Source: Seinonella peptonophila (GTDB taxonomy: Bacteria; Bacillota; Bacilli; Thermoactinomycetales; Thermoactinomycetaceae). From it: 64,000 nucleotides of DNA. Positions 63,008 to 64,000 of the stretch are shown one piece after another. Under the pieces are notes generated by a model. It worked only from the letters and a program-made list of their open reading frames with translations. It did no database searches and was not told the origin of the DNA. The DNA is taken from NCBI RefSeq assembly GCF_900129355.1, contig NZ_FQVL01000001.1, positions 1 through 64,000 on the forward strand. Reading direction: 5' to 3'. Positions within the stretch are counted from its first letter, which is position 1, and each line of letters begins with the position of its first letter. Position numbers and translations under genes: made by a program.

Positions 63008-63790
63008 ATGCAATCTATTAAGACTTTAATAAATAAATCGTTTGTTGTATGGGTTGTTCCCGTTATTTTTTTAGTCGGATGGCAGCTTTCGGGTTCGTTC
63101 GGTTTTCTATCAGCTGAAACATTACCTACTCCTTGGCAAGTGGTAAAAGGGGCAGAACGGTTAATCGTAGATGGGAGTTTGATTCATTACATTTGGATTA
63201 GTACAAAACGAGCTTTTATCGGCTTTTTTATCGGTGGATTGATTGGATTTCTACTTGGGTTTATGAATGGCCTATCACGAATCTCTGAAAAATTACTAGA
63301 TACATCGATTCAAATGGTTCGTACGATTCCACATCTCGCACTCATTCCATTGGTTATCTTATGGTTTGGTATTGGTGAAGAATCAAAGTTATTTTTAGTT
63401 GCACTTGGGGTTGCCTTTCCTATTTATTTAAATACTTTTAATGGCATTCGCAATATTGATCCAGGACTTCTTGAAATGGGTAAAGTGTATGGATTAAAAG
63501 GAAAGGTACTGTTTTGGCAAGTTATTTTACCAGGTGCATTACCATCTATCCTAGTTGGTGTTCGTTATGCACTAGGTGTGATGTGGATGTCTTTGATTGT
63601 GGCGGAAACGATTGCTTCAGACTCAGGAATTGGATATATGGCTACTTCAGCACGAGAGTTTATGCAGATGGATATTGTGATTTTGAGCATTTTGCTCTAT
63701 GCATTTCTGGGTAAACTATCTGATTTTTTAGCAGGACTGTTAGAAAAGAGATGGCTAAAGTGGCATCCTAATTTTTCTAGATCAAAATAA
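63008..63790 (+). CDS. ssuC: ABC transporter permease, SsuC/TauC type
   Basis: 260 aa, six membrane helices, with the EAA-like loop near LLEMGKVYGLKGKVLFWQVILPGALPS split across the cytoplasmic face. Matches permeases for alkanesulfonates, taurine or nitrate; the SAM riboswitch in front makes organosulfonate or a methionine precursor the likely cargo. Follows the AhpD-like gene by 3 bp. Confidence 0.88.
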   Translation: MQSIKTLINKSFVVWVVPVIFLVGWQLSGSFGFLSAETLPTPWQVVKGAERLIVDGSLIHYIWISTKRAFIGFFIGGLIGFLLGFMNGLSRISEKLLDTSIQMVRTIPHLALIPLVILWFGIGEESKLFLVALGVAFPIYLNTFNGIRNIDPGLLEMGKVYGLKGKVLFWQVILPGALPSILVGVRYALGVMWMSLIVAETIASDSGIGYMATSAREFMQMDIVILSILLYAFLGKLSDFLAGLLEKRWLKWHPNFSRSK

Positions 63791-63807
63791 ATAAGGAGCA
63801 ACCAAAG

Positions 63808-64000
63808 ATGAAAGGTATTCCAGTACAGATTGATCAGGTGAAAAAAAGCTTTCAATCACTGGAAGTTTTGAAAAGGATTGATTTAAGCTTACGATCAGGT
63901 GAGTTTTTAGCAGTTGTTGGAAGAAGTGGGTGTGGAAAAAGTACATTGCTTCGATTAATTGCTGGATTAGAGCAGATGAGTGCTGGGGAGATTTACATCA
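63808..64000 (+). CDS. ssuB: ABC transporter ATP-binding protein, SsuB type (partial)
   Basis: First 64 codons of an ATPase, ATG 63808 after AAGGAG; Walker A GRSGCGKST is visible, then LLRLIAGLEQMSAG. The rest lies beyond the window. Partner of the SsuC-like permease. Confidence 0.9.
   Translation, partial: MKGIPVQIDQVKKSFQSLEVLKRIDLSLRSGEFLAVVGRSGCGKSTLLRLIAGLEQMSAGEIYI

Noticed and set aside
1-64000. CRISPR array, prophage module or tRNA genes
   Set aside because: No regularly spaced repeats, no phage structural or integrase genes and no tRNA cloverleaf or TTCGAATC-type arm found by eye.

Overview
The window reads as chromosomal DNA of a low-G+C, spore-forming Gram-positive bacterium of the Bacillales. 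Supporting signs are AT-rich codon use, strong GGAGG-type ribosome binding sites with many TTG/GTG starts, Spo0M, PaiB, a RocR-type activator, an S-box (SAM-I) riboswitch and many secreted wall-associated small proteins. A Thermoactinomycetaceae-like host is my guess; nothing here proves the family. I see no tRNA, rRNA, CRISPR array, prophage or replication origin.

Layout: 0-12.7 kb is a patchwork of single genes (IS200 tnpA at the edge, SRAP protein, acetyltransferases, M20 amidohydrolase, 2',3'-cyclic phosphodiesterase, antibiotic-type phosphotransferase, nitronate monooxygenase, PaiB) mixed with decayed genes (MFS transporter, cation-efflux protein, GNAT, TetR). 12.7-25.9 kb is a catabolic island: two tandem acetoacetate-decarboxylase-family proteins and an SDR in one operon; an aldehyde dehydrogenase, a 38-aa membrane peptide, an SSS symporter, an enoyl-CoA hydratase-family protein, a two-subunit SucCD-like CoA ligase and a second SDR in another; then divergent P5C dehydrogenase (rocA) and a RocR-like sigma-54 activator. 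All three transcription units have perfect -24/-12 promoters, each with a 16-bp palindrome 68-80 bp upstream.

26-46 kb is again mosaic: NlpC/P60 hydrolase, alpha/beta hydrolases, DUF6223 protein, a histidine kinase whose response regulator is reduced to a tail, a 650-aa aconitase, a pyroglutamyl-peptidase-like protein, a TetR gene overlapping a phosphodiesterase gene, a Cfr-type rRNA methyltransferase behind an elaborate leader (leader peptide, terminator, antiterminator, RBS-masking hairpin), a PhzF protein, and a roughly 320-bp non-autonomous IS200/IS605-type element with an omega-RNA-like right end.

46-55.4 kb is a second sigma-54 circuit that carries rpoN itself: gabT-type aminotransferase, a PAS-AAA+ activator, and an amino-acid ABC transporter followed by a lysine-6-dehydrogenase/saccharopine-dehydrogenase-like protein and an MmsA-type aldehyde dehydrogenase. 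gabT and the transporter operon both have perfect -24/-12 promoters. 55.4-64 kb holds small secreted proteins (beta/gamma-crystallin, CAP domain), a 5'-nucleotidase, a tnpB remnant, and at the right edge a SAM riboswitch in front of an AhpD-like protein and an SsuC/SsuB-type ABC transporter.

The strongest candidates for undescribed biology are the RocR/sigma-54 catabolic island with its shared enhancer motif, and the leader-controlled Cfr gene.
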